From Spirosoma oryzicola (GTDB taxonomy: Bacteria; Bacteroidota; Bacteroidia; Cytophagales; Spirosomataceae), in the NCBI RefSeq assembly GCF_021233055.1, contig NZ_CP089538.1:4852501-4916500 (forward strand): 64,000 bases of DNA. The letters run 5' to 3'. A program made the position numbers and the translations under genes. Below the pieces are notes generated by a model. It worked only from the letters and a program-made list of their open reading frames with translations. It was not told the DNA's origin and ran no database searches. Shown here in pieces: positions 8,976 through 18,161 of this stretch. Position 1 is the first letter of the stretch; each line of letters starts with the position of its first letter.

Positions 8976-11153
8976 ATGAAAACACTATACTTCCTCGCCA
9001 TACTCTTATCCGCTACCCTCAGCACGTCGGCCCAGACGATGCTGGCCGGACGGGTGACGGATCAAAAAGGTCATGCACTGCCCGGAGCCAATGTGTTTCT
9101 GCGCGGCACTTACGATGGAGCCAACACCGACAGCACCGGTAGTTTCAAATTTGCCAGTAGTCGGCAAGATACAGCCACGCTGATGGTTTCGTACATCGGC
9201 TACGAATCATACAGCAAAAAAATTACGCTCGCGGCCAACAGCCCTATTCTTGTCCGGCTCACCGAAACCGCTAATGAACTAAACACGGTGGTCATAACGG
9301 CGGGATCGTTCGAAGCTTCCGACGAGCGCCGAATGACCATGCTCAAGCCGATGGATATTGTCACAACGGCGGGCGCTGGTGCCGATATTACGGCGGCTAT
9401 GAACTTACTTCCCGGCACGCAGCGCGTTGGCGAACAGACTGGCTTGTTTGTGCGGGGTGGCTCCAGCGAAGAAGCGAAAGTTGTGATCGACGGTATGATC
9501 GTACAGAATCCGTATTTCAGCTCAATGCCGGGTTTACAATCGCGGGGACGGTTTCAGCCTTTTATGTTCAAAGGGACTTCGTTCAGCACGGGTGGCTACT
9601 CCGCGCAGTATGGACAGGCGCTTTCATCGGTACTGCTGCTTAATACCGTCGACAAAACGCAGAACGAAGGATTGAGCCTGAGTCTGAACCTGGCGAATGC
9701 CGCGCTTAGCTACGATCATGCCACCGAGAAATCGTCGGTTTCGGCAACGGCGTACTACGGCAACCTCAAACCCCTTTTTGCGCTCGTTCGGCAAAACATT
9801 GACTGGACGCACGTTCCCGAATTTGCGGGCTCTTCCCTGACTTACCGGCTGCAACCCACCAAAACAGGTATGCTTAAATTCTACGGCATGTACTCCGACA
9901 GTCGGCTGGGAATGAACTTTGTTGATCCATCCAACGAAACGGGCAAAACAGCTTTCCGTCAGCAGAATCGTAATTTCTTTACGACCAGTACGTATACGGA
10001 CAGTTGGGCCGATGGTCGCTGGTTGCTCCACTCCGGCCTGTCGTACAGCTACGATACCGATGCGACAACGTTTAGTGCGCAGAATTTTGGTCGTTCCAGT
10101 GAGCGACTACAAGCGCGGGCTGTGCTGACCCGATTGCTACCCGGTAACAACTCGTTTTTGTTCGGAACCGAAGGAAGCCGGGTTACGTACCAAAACGCGG
10201 TATCGGGGACCCAGTATGCCCTGCACGATAACTACGGAGCCTTGTTCGCTGAATCCCAAACCTACCTTGGTCGCAATCTGGCGGTTCAACTAGGTCTTCG
10301 GGGCGAATACTCATCCGTAATCAATCGGTTCAATCTGGCTCCTCGCCTGTCGATGGCGTACAAAACGGGTGTATACAGTCAGGTGTCGCTGGCGTACGGG
10401 CAATTCTACCAAACGCCAGACTATCGTTACCTGTACCGGAACGAAAATCTGAATTACGAACGAGCTGACCACCTAATCCTAAACTATCAGCTTATTAAGG
10501 ACAAGCGTACGTTCCGCATTGAAACCTTCTACAAAAACTACGCTCAACTCGTCCGTGAGTTTACGAGCCAGCCCGGTATGCCCAACTACTACGATGCGAA
10601 TCCCTACCGCTTTCCCTGGGGTCGCACCGATAACAGCGGCAATGGCTACGCCAAAGGCTTCGACGTGTTCTGGCGCGATCAGAAAAGCATACGAGGCTTG
10701 GATTACTGGGTGACGTACAGCTACGTAGACACCAAGCGGTTGTTTCAGCAATACCCGGTAGCCGCCACGCCAACCTTTATTTCCAACCACAACATCAGCC
10801 TGATTGGGAAGCGGTACTTCGACAAGATCAGCACGAGCATGGGGCTTACCTACACCATCAGCAGCGGTCGTCCGTACTACAACCCCAACAACGAGCTTTT
10901 CCTTGCCGACCGCACCCCTGTTGTGAACAACCTTAGCTTCTCGGCCAGCCACATCACCCGGATCAAAAAGAATATGGTCGTTCTGTACGCTACCGTCGAT
11001 AATATCCTCAATACGCATAACGTGTACACGTATCAATACACACCCGACGCCAAAACGCGCTACGCCGTTGGTCCGCAGTCGTACCGAAGCTTCTTTGTGG
11101 GCGGTATGATCATGCTTTCGAAAAAGGCAAAAGTCAATGTCAACGAACTGTAA
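8976..11153 (+). CDS. TonB-dependent receptor with carboxypeptidase-like domain
   Basis: The protein has 725 residues. Signal peptide (about 1-19, ending STSAQ), then a carboxypeptidase-regulatory-like domain (GRVTDQKGHALPGANVFL, about 25-110), a plug domain (VVITAGSFEASDER, GLFVRGGSSEEAKVVIDGM) and a 22-strand-type barrel. It is an outer-membrane importer energised by TonB. At 725 residues it is short compared with SusC proteins (about 1000), and no SusD follows, so a siderophore, cobalamin or metal-type substrate is as likely as a glycan. The next genes, a small exported protein and a LytS/LytTR pair, are close together on the same strand. Confidence 0.9.
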   Translation: MKTLYFLAILLSATLSTSAQTMLAGRVTDQKGHALPGANVFLRGTYDGANTDSTGSFKFASSRQDTATLMVSYIGYESYSKKITLAANSPILVRLTETANELNTVVITAGSFEASDERRMTMLKPMDIVTTAGAGADITAAMNLLPGTQRVGEQTGLFVRGGSSEEAKVVIDGMIVQNPYFSSMPGLQSRGRFQPFMFKGTSFSTGGYSAQYGQALSSVLLLNTVDKTQNEGLSLSLNLANAALSYDHATEKSSVSATAYYGNLKPLFALVRQNIDWTHVPEFAGSSLTYRLQPTKTGMLKFYGMYSDSRLGMNFVDPSNETGKTAFRQQNRNFFTTSTYTDSWADGRWLLHSGLSYSYDTDATTFSAQNFGRSSERLQARAVLTRLLPGNNSFLFGTEGSRVTYQNAVSGTQYALHDNYGALFAESQTYLGRNLAVQLGLRGEYSSVINRFNLAPRLSMAYKTGVYSQVSLAYGQFYQTPDYRYLYRNENLNYERADHLILNYQLIKDKRTFRIETFYKNYAQLVREFTSQPGMPNYYDANPYRFPWGRTDNSGNGYAKGFDVFWRDQKSIRGLDYWVTYSYVDTKRLFQQYPVAATPTFISNHNISLIGKRYFDKISTSMGLTYTISSGRPYYNPNNELFLADRTPVVNNLSFSASHITRIKKNMVVLYATVDNILNTHNVYTYQYTPDAKTRYAVGPQSYRSFFVGGMIMLSKKAKVNVNEL

Positions 11154-11190
11154 TTCACATAAATCGATCACCTATACATCCATCTAAATC

Positions 11191-11844
11191 ATGAAAACGC
11201 TTATCATTTCCATCGCGGTGGCCGTAGCTACCTCCGTTTCTGCTCAGGCTCAGTCAGACCAGTACAAACAGGCTATGGGTCAGGCACTAAATACCATGCA
11301 ATCGCACAACGAAAAATCGTCTACCGCCGATCTTATGGCGTCGGCCAACCAGTTTGAACGCATTGCCGGGGTCGAATCGAACCAGTGGCTTCCCCGCTAC
11401 TATGCCGGCCTGAATTATGTTTATCTGGGCTTTTTGGGCAAAGATGAAGCCGACAAAGACAAGTACCTCGATCAGGCCGATGTCAACCTGAAAGCAGCGG
11501 AAGCTGTCTCACCCAACAACGACGAATTGACCATTCTAAAAGCGTACATTGCCCAGGCCCGTATGGCGGTTGATCCAATGAATCGCTGGCAGCAATACGG
11601 CCCGTTATTTCAGTCAGCTTTAGCGAAAGCCAAAAGCCTCAATGTTGAAAACCCGCGCGCTTACGTGCTGGAAGGTTCATCGCTTATGTACACGCCGGAG
11701 CAGTTTGGTGGCGGCCCTGGTGCAGCATGTCCGGTGTTGAAGCAGGCCAACGAAAAATTCGCTAGTTTTAAACCGGCCAGTGAGTTCTCGCCAACGTGGG
11801 GGCAGAAACAGATGGAACCACTATTGGCGAAGTGCCCCAAATAA
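11191..11844 (+). CDS. Exported TPR-like protein of unknown function
   Basis: The protein has 217 residues with a signal peptide (about 1-20, ending VSAQA) and an otherwise helical sequence with TPR-like spacing, for example YYAGLNYVYLGFLG and a helix starting LDQADVNLKAAEAV. There are two cysteines near the C-terminus. Small periplasmic TPR proteins of this type often sit beside TonB receptors in Bacteroidota. The gene starts 37 nt after the receptor gene and ends 75 nt before the kinase ATG, so one transcript is plausible. No enzymatic motif is seen. Confidence 0.75.
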   Translation: MKTLIISIAVAVATSVSAQAQSDQYKQAMGQALNTMQSHNEKSSTADLMASANQFERIAGVESNQWLPRYYAGLNYVYLGFLGKDEADKDKYLDQADVNLKAAEAVSPNNDELTILKAYIAQARMAVDPMNRWQQYGPLFQSALAKAKSLNVENPRAYVLEGSSLMYTPEQFGGGPGAACPVLKQANEKFASFKPASEFSPTWGQKQMEPLLAKCPK

Positions 11845-11919
11845 GACGGTATATTGTCGACATTTTCGACGTACAGTTGTGTAGCCATAAACGCCAACCA
11901 CAAACGGATTAATCAGCTA

Positions 11920-13398
11920 ATGACTCGCGAGCAACTTATCGGCACGATTGGCAAAAATGGGAAACGACTCAACATGCGAGCGTCGGACCTGTCTAATTTC
12001 GACTTCAGCGGTATCAATCTGACACAGGCTGATCTTCGTTTCTCGAACCTCACGCGAGCCAATTTTCGGGGTGCTGTACTACGACAGGCGAATCTGAGTT
12101 TTTCGGAATTGAGCGGAGCCGACTTTACGGATGCTGACCTCTACGAGGCCAATCTGAATTTCTGCGGATTGCAGGATGTAAACCTGACGGGTGCAAACGT
12201 CGAAGGGGCGACGTTCAATTTTGCCGGACGCAGCAAATACATGCCCAAACCGACAAAAGCGGAGCCAATTACGCTGACCAAAGTTCTGCAAAAGCCCGGC
12301 TGGGGTACACTCATCGGAGCACTATTAGGCGCTTTGCTGATCTACGGTTGTAACGCTATCGTCTATTTCACGCATCTGATTTCGTCGGCCAAAGATCCGT
12401 TGGTTGCGGGTTTGTACCGGTTTCTGATCATACAGAACATGGCGGATGGGATCGTCGTTTTTTTACTAACATGGTCATTGTCAAGCTGGCTGGCGCGACG
12501 AGTTCCGGCGGTCTGGCAGCGTCACCTCATCATTAGCCTATGCATTCTATGCAGCTTCTTTGTGGTAAACTTAAGCATCTATGCGCTAGTCGGCAGACCT
12601 TATCTCGTTGAACTGGCCAAACGACCGGGTGGTTACGAAAAGACCGCTTCCTGGTATGTGTACGTGATGGGTGACTTGCTGATCGCTAACTTCTTTCTGT
12701 ACGTCCTTCAGCAGGGCAGGCAGCTCACCCGCAAACTGTCGGAACAGGAATTTCAGCTTCTGAATCTGGAAAAGTTGAAAACCCGCGCTGAGCTAGACGC
12801 GTTGCAGGCCAAAATCAACCCGCACTTTCTGTACAACGCGCTCAATAGCATTGCCAGTCTAGTGCACGACGATCCGGACAAGGCCGAAGAAATGACGCTG
12901 CTCCTGTCCAAACTGTTCCGCTACTCAACCGGACGCACCGGCGAATTATTTGCTACGCTGGCCGACGAACTGGAGATGGTCAAAACCTATCTGCAAGTGG
13001 AACAGGTGCGTTTCGGCAATCGGCTTACGTTCAGCGTCGAAGTAGCTGACCCGACCCTCAACGAATTAAAACTACCGCAGTTTTTGCTCCAGCCCATCGT
13101 TGAAAATGCAATCAAACACGGCATTGCCAAACGCGCCGATATGGGCCGGATCGATGTGCGCATCTACGAGAAAGAGGGCGAATTGCACTTATGCGTGCAC
13201 GACAATGGCCCCGCTTTCCCGGACGATATGGACGGTGGCTACGGCCTGCGTAGTATTCAGGATAAACTTAAACTGCTTTACGGCGAAGATGCGCGGGTTG
13301 AGTTACAGAACTGGCCGCTCAAGCAGGTTCTTATTTCAATTCTTATGAGTAAAGTTCGCAGCGACCATTCTCTGGTAATTCCTGACACAGACGCTTAA
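11920..13398 (+). CDS. LytS-family sensor histidine kinase with N-terminal pentapeptide repeats
   Basis: The protein has 492 residues. Residues about 20-103 are pentapeptide repeats (A(D/N)LxF pattern, e.g. ANLSFSELSGADF). Four membrane helices follow (about 128-152, 166-192, 201-224, 245-265), a coiled stretch, then the His_kinase domain with NPHFLYNALNS (phospho-acceptor His302), IVENAIKHG (N-box, about 393-401) and DNGPAFPDD/GGYGLRSI (G-boxes). It lacks a separate HisKA domain, as usual for LytS/YehU kinases. The next gene, 12 nt downstream, is its LytTR regulator. Start ATG 11920 is chosen; the frame extends 22 codons to a TTG at 11854 that is less convincing. Confidence 0.9.
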   Translation: MTREQLIGTIGKNGKRLNMRASDLSNFDFSGINLTQADLRFSNLTRANFRGAVLRQANLSFSELSGADFTDADLYEANLNFCGLQDVNLTGANVEGATFNFAGRSKYMPKPTKAEPITLTKVLQKPGWGTLIGALLGALLIYGCNAIVYFTHLISSAKDPLVAGLYRFLIIQNMADGIVVFLLTWSLSSWLARRVPAVWQRHLIISLCILCSFFVVNLSIYALVGRPYLVELAKRPGGYEKTASWYVYVMGDLLIANFFLYVLQQGRQLTRKLSEQEFQLLNLEKLKTRAELDALQAKINPHFLYNALNSIASLVHDDPDKAEEMTLLLSKLFRYSTGRTGELFATLADELEMVKTYLQVEQVRFGNRLTFSVEVADPTLNELKLPQFLLQPIVENAIKHGIAKRADMGRIDVRIYEKEGELHLCVHDNGPAFPDDMDGGYGLRSIQDKLKLLYGEDARVELQNWPLKQVLISILMSKVRSDHSLVIPDTDA

Positions 13399-13410
13399 TT
13401 TCAAGAACCA

Positions 13411-14193
13411 ATGACATTCCCGCTTAGAACCATACTTATTGACGATGAACAACTTGCGATCAGTCGATTACGTCGTCTGCTCACAAAATATAGTGATACG
13501 TTTGAGGTCATCGGCGATGCACCCAATGGAGCCGAAGGGCTGACGCTCGTTGAGGCCGAACGACCCGATGTTATTTTTCTGGACATCGAAATGCCCCTGC
13601 TTAACGGCTTCGAAATGCTATCGCGCTTGACAGCCATGCCGCTGGTGATTTTTGCGACTGCTTTCGATCAATACGCTATTCGAGCTTTCGAAGAGAACTC
13701 GGTCGATTACCTGTTGAAGCCGATTGAGGCAGACCGGTTAGCCCGTACAGCGCAGAAAATCCGAACACTCGTCGAGCGGAACGATTCGTCGCAGTTGGGC
13801 AGTAATCCCATGACGGACAACATGTTGCGACTTTTAGCCCAGATGCAGCCGAAGAAAGAAATCTATTCCATCTCAGTGAAGACGGGTGAAAAGATCCGAC
13901 TAATTCCCCTATCAGATATTGCTTATTTCGAAGCCGAGGATAAGTACGTTTTCCTGGCCACAACGGACGGTCAAAAATTCCTGACAACGTATACGCTGAC
14001 AACACTCAACGAAAAGCTGCCCGACACATTCGTGCGCGTTAGTCGATCCGTGATGGTCAACCGGCATAAAGTTACCGAAGTTCACAAGCACTTCGACGGC
14101 AAATTTTTGCTCGCCATCAACGATAAAAAAGGCACAAAACTGACCACCGGTAGTACGTACGGGGAAGCCGTACGGCAAATGCTCGAACTATAA
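13411..14193 (+). CDS. LytTR-family response regulator
   Basis: The protein has 260 residues. An N-terminal receiver domain has Asp11/Asp12, the phospho-acceptor Asp58 (VIFLDIEMP) and Lys103 (YLLKPIE). A C-terminal LytTR DNA-binding domain (about 153-258) contains IYSISVKTGEKIRLIPLSDI, FEAEDKYV and FVRVSRSVMVNRHKV. It is the partner of the preceding LytS-type kinase, 12 nt upstream. LytTR proteins bind pairs of short direct repeats; the target is not known, but the TonB receptor gene upstream is a plausible candidate by context. Confidence 0.93.
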   Translation: MTFPLRTILIDDEQLAISRLRRLLTKYSDTFEVIGDAPNGAEGLTLVEAERPDVIFLDIEMPLLNGFEMLSRLTAMPLVIFATAFDQYAIRAFEENSVDYLLKPIEADRLARTAQKIRTLVERNDSSQLGSNPMTDNMLRLLAQMQPKKEIYSISVKTGEKIRLIPLSDIAYFEAEDKYVFLATTDGQKFLTTYTLTTLNEKLPDTFVRVSRSVMVNRHKVTEVHKHFDGKFLLAINDKKGTKLTTGSTYGEAVRQMLEL

Positions 14194-14222
14194 TCGGAAC
14201 AAACAAGGCAATGGGAAAACTG

Positions 14223-14230
14223 TACTTTTG
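14223..14230 (+). promoter_or_regulatory. Candidate -7 box for the SUI1-like gene
   Basis: TACTTTTG matches the Bacteroidota -7 consensus TAnnTTTG and lies 18 nt before the ATG at 14248. No good -33 TTTG is seen at the expected distance, so the call rests on one box. Confidence 0.5.
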
Positions 14231-14247
14231 CAATAAACAGCGCAGTT

Positions 14248-14583
14248 ATGAGCAAGAAAAACCGAACCGGAATTGTTTACTCAACCAATCCCGATTTTGC
14301 CTACCAACCCGACCAGGAATCCGAAACCGAAACCTTAGCTCCGGCTCAGCAAAACCTGAAAATCTGGCTGGTGAAGTTAGGCGGCAATAAAGTGGTAACG
14401 ACCGTGCGCGGCTTCGTTGGAACCGAATCGGACCTGGGTGACTTAGGCAAAAAACTGAAAGCCGCTTGTGGCGCAGGTGGCTCAACGAAAGACGATGAAA
14501 TCCTGATTCAGGGCGATCACCGCGATAAGGTACTGGCGTGGCTCTCTGACAAGGGTTACAAAGCCAAAAAAGCAGGCGGGTAA
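14248..14583 (+). CDS. eIF1/SUI1-like translation factor, YciH type
   Basis: The protein has 111 residues. A disordered acidic N-terminus (about 1-35) precedes a SUI1 domain: KIWLVKLGGNKVVTTVRGF, LGDLGKKLKAACGAGGSTKDDEILIQGDH and a terminal lysine-rich tail. Bacterial SUI1 homologues (YciH) resemble eIF1 and affect start-codon selection in vitro; the in vivo role in Bacteroidota is not established. It has its own promoter-like box and is followed by a strong hairpin shared with the convergent transporter gene. Confidence 0.9.
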   Translation: MSKKNRTGIVYSTNPDFAYQPDQESETETLAPAQQNLKIWLVKLGGNKVVTTVRGFVGTESDLGDLGKKLKAACGAGGSTKDDEILIQGDHRDKVLAWLSDKGYKAKKAGG

Positions 14584-14586
14584 AAA

Positions 14587-14619
14587 ACGAATGCCACTAC
14601 TCTCGGTAGTGGCATTCGT
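14587..14619 (-). terminator. 14-bp hairpin between convergent genes
   Basis: Perfect arms 14587-14600 and 14606-14619 (ACGAATGCCACTAC) with a 5-nt loop. On the minus strand the hairpin is followed by TTTTTTA, so it ends the peptide transporter transcript; on the plus strand it can fold but has no T-run. Confidence 0.85.
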
Positions 14620-14658
14620 CGTTCAGGAACCGTTCTGTTTGAAGACAGACATCAGCGT

Positions 14659-16164
14659 TTAGTCAATACCACCCATCCATTTTTTCAGCGGTTTTACAAA
14701 GAGTAGTAGCAGTACCCCAAAGCCTAAACTGAAATAAGCGACACTTTGAAACAGCTGTGGCATCTGCTGCACATTCTTCTCATCGAATCCACCGGCAAAC
14801 AGCCCCGCAATCAGATTGCCCAATGACGAACCCACGAACCAGAGTCCCATCAGCTGACTGGTGTAGCGTTTGGGAGATAGCTTAGAAAACGAACTCAATC
14901 CCACCGGGCTCAGGAATAACTCGGCGAGCGTGAAAAAGAAGTAAGTAAGCGACAGATAGAGGGGTGATGTACGCTCACCGGTCAGCGCAATCTTCGCAGC
15001 AACGACCATGACGATATACGCTATCCCTAACAGAATCAAACTCGTAGCCATTTTAGCCGGTACGGGGTAACTAATTTTGCGGTTCGCCAGAAAGACCCAT
15101 AAACCCGCCAGAACAGGCGAAAAAAGGAGAATAAAGGCTGGATTCAGGTTCTGGAACCAGCTCGACGGCATTTCCCAGCCGAATAGATTCAGCTCTGTGT
15201 AACGATCGGCAAAAATTTGCAGCGATGACCCTTGTTGTTCATTACCCGCCCAGTAGGCAGCCGCAGCGATGAAAAAAACAAAAAGCACCGTTACGCGCTT
15301 TTTCTCGACCGTATCCAGTCCGCCCGCAATTAAAATATACAGGAAATAGCCGACGGCAATCAACGAAATAATCGCTCCCATCGCCTGCGCCAACCCTTGG
15401 GCCGTAGTCATGTCCAACACCCCGGTCAATTGCAAGGTCGCTAATATGGCTACCACCACAACCAGAAACAGCAATAGGGAACGGTTTCCGCTCGATGACT
15501 GTCCTTGGGCTGCGGCTACCGGAGCGACAAAATTGCCATGATCACCGAGGTATCGTGGCCCAAAGGTGCGGAAAGTAATGATACCGAGTGCCATCGCAAT
15601 GGCTGCCGCGCCAAAACCGTAATGCCAGCCAACCTTTTGCCCCAGATAACCCACCACCGAGATACCAAGCAGCGACCCGGTGTTGATGCCCATGTAAAAA
15701 ATCGAGAAAGCCGCGTCTTTGCGTGCTCCCCCTTCGGGATACAACTCACCCACGATGCTACTGATATTAGGTTTCAGCATTCCGGTGCCGATGGCGACGG
15801 TCGATAAACCCAGATAGAATAAACTCGGCCCGGACGGAATGGCAAGAATGATGTGACCAAGCATGATGACCATACCACCGTAGAAGATCGACTTCCGTTG
15901 CCCTAGTATGTTGTCGGCAAGCCAGCCACCGGGCAGCGAAAGCAGGTATACCGAGGCCGTATAAATGCCATAAATAGCCGCTCCATCGGCTTCGGTTAAG
16001 CCCATACCGCCCCGAACGTTATCGATCAGAAACAGTAGTAAGATGGCTCGCATTCCATAGTAACTGAAACGCTCCCACATCTCGGTAAAAAACAAAACGA
16101 AAAGGCCCATCGGGTGGCCAAATAGCGTGGCTTGCTTGATAGGCTTTTCAGCAGTAATTTCCAT
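14659..16164 (-). CDS. Proton-coupled peptide transporter, POT family
   Basis: The protein has 501 residues and about 14 predicted membrane helices. The N-terminal family motif FTEMWERFSYYGMR (ExxER, about 27-40) and a later GGWLADNILGQRK loop identify a POT/PTR di- and tripeptide:H+ symporter (DtpT-like) in the inner membrane. The second PTR signature region FxxxE appears as YFFFTLAELFLSPVG. Length is normal. It is monocistronic, with a hairpin terminator beyond the stop. Confidence 0.92.
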   Translation of the reverse strand: MEITAEKPIKQATLFGHPMGLFVLFFTEMWERFSYYGMRAILLLFLIDNVRGGMGLTEADGAAIYGIYTASVYLLSLPGGWLADNILGQRKSIFYGGMVIMLGHIILAIPSGPSLFYLGLSTVAIGTGMLKPNISSIVGELYPEGGARKDAAFSIFYMGINTGSLLGISVVGYLGQKVGWHYGFGAAAIAMALGIITFRTFGPRYLGDHGNFVAPVAAAQGQSSSGNRSLLLFLVVVVAILATLQLTGVLDMTTAQGLAQAMGAIISLIAVGYFLYILIAGGLDTVEKKRVTVLFVFFIAAAAYWAGNEQQGSSLQIFADRYTELNLFGWEMPSSWFQNLNPAFILLFSPVLAGLWVFLANRKISYPVPAKMATSLILLGIAYIVMVVAAKIALTGERTSPLYLSLTYFFFTLAELFLSPVGLSSFSKLSPKRYTSQLMGLWFVGSSLGNLIAGLFAGGFDEKNVQQMPQLFQSVAYFSLGFGVLLLLFVKPLKKWMGGID

Positions 16165-16270
16165 AGCGTAAGGTTAATAACTTAGTTTGCCGAAGAATAT
16201 GCTTCTAACAACGAAAAAATAGCTGTAAATATACTTTCAGCAACCGGAATCAGCAAGACTGCTCTTTGGG

Positions 16271-17239
16271 TTAGGGTGTGAACGCCCATAGATCATCATA
16301 GCTGGCCCGACCGTATACACCTGTCGTGACGTAGCCTTTTGAGCCAACGCTGAACCCAACTGCTTTTTGCCGGGCGGTTCCTTCGAAGGATGATTTGTTG
16401 GTCCAGGAATCGGTAGTTGGGTCATACCCCCATAGATCATAGTCGCCGGAGCGCTGACTACAGGCTCCCGTCACAAAATAGCCAATGTTGTTGATCGCGA
16501 AGCCGACGGCATACGAACGCGCGATGGATGTTTCAGCGAAGTTTTTGCGCTCTTTCCACAGGTTTTTAGCCGGGTCATACGCCCAAAAATCCGGTTGATT
16601 TATCCCGGCGGCATTGCCAGTACCAACGTAAGCCGTCTCATTAATCACAAAAGCAGCCGCACCGACTCGTCCCCGTCCGCCAAAATCAGCCGCCCGCGTC
16701 CAGGTGTCCGCTGTCGGATCGTACCCCCATAGATCACGCTGTTCGTTACCGTCCGTACCCGTCCCGACGAACCCTGTTTGACCAATGGCGAAGGCTACCG
16801 CCGACCGTCGGGCGGAACCGCCAAAATCCGCCACCTGCGTCCAGGCATTGGCGGCAGGATCAAATTGATAAAAATCACGCAGCAGCTTGCCACTGGCTCC
16901 GTCGATACCCGTACCAACGTACCCTTTGTTGCTAACGGCAAAACCCACAGCTTCGCTACGCGCTTTACCGGGAAAATCAGCGACCTGAGTCCATTGATTC
17001 GTGTCTGTATCGTACTGCCAAAAGTCGGCAAGAGCCCCTCTTTCTATCGTTAGCCCAGTCCCGACATACGCTTTATTATCGATTGTGAATGTTACCGCAG
17101 CGCTGCGAGCTGGCCCTTGTAGCGATGCTTTTGTATGCCAGCCCCCCGGTAACGTGACGGTTTCGGGGCTCATACAATTGTTCAGCAGAAGGCACAGGCA
17201 AACTCCCACTACCCCCAGTCGACGCTTACCTTTCATCAT
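16271..17239 (-). CDS. Kelch-repeat lipoprotein
   Basis: The protein has 322 residues. The N-terminus is basic then hydrophobic (KGKRRLGVVGVCLCLLLNNC), consistent with a signal peptide ending in a weak lipobox at the cysteine. The rest is six Kelch-type blades with recurring YVGTG..., DLWGYDPTxDTW and AVAFAIG. This predicts a galactose-oxidase-like beta-propeller exposed outside the inner membrane; no catalytic residues are recognised. ATG 17239 (or 17236) is chosen because the signal starts there; the frame runs back 44 codons to ATG 17371, which would overlap the divergent gene. Confidence 0.8.
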   Translation of the reverse strand: MMKGKRRLGVVGVCLCLLLNNCMSPETVTLPGGWHTKASLQGPARSAAVTFTIDNKAYVGTGLTIERGALADFWQYDTDTNQWTQVADFPGKARSEAVGFAVSNKGYVGTGIDGASGKLLRDFYQFDPAANAWTQVADFGGSARRSAVAFAIGQTGFVGTGTDGNEQRDLWGYDPTADTWTRAADFGGRGRVGAAAFVINETAYVGTGNAAGINQPDFWAYDPAKNLWKERKNFAETSIARSYAVGFAINNIGYFVTGACSQRSGDYDLWGYDPTTDSWTNKSSFEGTARQKAVGFSVGSKGYVTTGVYGRASYDDLWAFTP

Positions 17240-17369
17240 TTTTTTTAGTAGTTGGTGCACGTAATTCGTTCTTAAAGAGTGAAAAGCCAGCGCGTGCAAA
17301 TTCTTAATACTTTTAACGATAGAATTCTCATACATTGATTTTATCACTTGTTCCATTTCCTGATTGCCC

Positions 17370-18029
17370 ATGCTTCTTCCTTTTCTTTTTCAGAAAGACG
17401 CCCATCAAGTAAAAGCCCCCTACGTAGTGCTTGATTTTTCGGCTACCAATCCCGATCTGGCAACGCTGGACCTGACGGACACGGTTACTTTCACCGATTA
17501 CGTTTTCGGCAAATTACGGGAGGCAGGGGCACAGGTAGGCATGGGCGGCTACAACGAACAACGGGTTATCTACCGCCGAAGTGCGCATTTCAACACCGCC
17601 GAAGAACCGCGTGAAATTCACCTTGGCATTGACTTCTGGGCCGAAGCCGGAACGCCTGTCTACGCACCGCTGGCCGGGAACGTGCATAGTTTTCAGGACA
17701 ACGATCACTTTGGCGACTATGGACCCACGATCATTCTGGAACACACGGTTGACGGAAAGCCGCTCTATAGTTTGTACGGCCATCTAACGCGGTCGTCGCT
17801 GGAGGGATTGTACGTCGGGAAGCGGGTTGAAGAAAACGAGCAGATTGCCGAGATTGGCCCCTATCCCGAAAATGGCGACTGGCCTCCGCACCTGCATTTT
17901 CAATTGATGACCGACATGCTGGGCAGCGAAGGCGACTTTCCGGGTGTCTGCTCCGTCAGCGACCGCGCAAAATTCCTCGCCATCTGCCCAAACCCGAATG
18001 ACTTGTTAGGCATTCCGGGGTTATCCTAA
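17370..18029 (+). CDS. M23 family peptidase-like protein
   Basis: The protein has 219 residues. The LytM/M23 core is present: HLGIDFW (HxxxD zinc motif), YSLYGHL and PPHLHFQL (HxH), with APLAGNV and a GKRVEENEQIAEIG hammerhead-like strand. M23 enzymes cut peptidoglycan cross-bridges, but no signal peptide is present, so the protein is cytoplasmic or leaves by an unusual route. The start is ATG 17370; a TTG two codons upstream is also in frame. Its start region abuts the divergent Kelch gene's longest frame. Confidence 0.82.
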   Translation: MLLPFLFQKDAHQVKAPYVVLDFSATNPDLATLDLTDTVTFTDYVFGKLREAGAQVGMGGYNEQRVIYRRSAHFNTAEEPREIHLGIDFWAEAGTPVYAPLAGNVHSFQDNDHFGDYGPTIILEHTVDGKPLYSLYGHLTRSSLEGLYVGKRVEENEQIAEIGPYPENGDWPPHLHFQLMTDMLGSEGDFPGVCSVSDRAKFLAICPNPNDLLGIPGLS

Positions 18030-18085
18030 CTTGCCAGTTAGTGTAGTTTTTACCGTGATAAAGTTTAGTACATCAAGCAATCGCC

Positions 18086-18093
18086 TATATTTG
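18086..18093 (+). promoter_or_regulatory. Candidate promoter of the M42 peptidase gene
   Basis: TATATTTG matches the Bacteroidota -7 box TAnnTTTG. GTTTAG lies about 18 nt upstream (18063-18068), near the expected -33 TTTG. The ATG is about 70 nt downstream. Confidence 0.5.
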
Positions 18094-18161
18094 ATTTTCA
18101 TTCATCTAGCATTCCGAGTTTGACGCATCAGTCGTTCGTGAATAGTTTATTTTCAAGCGCA

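Noticed and set aside
10479..11171. 230-codon minus-strand frame over the TonB receptor
   Set aside because: Antisense shadow; the plus-strand barrel is well supported.
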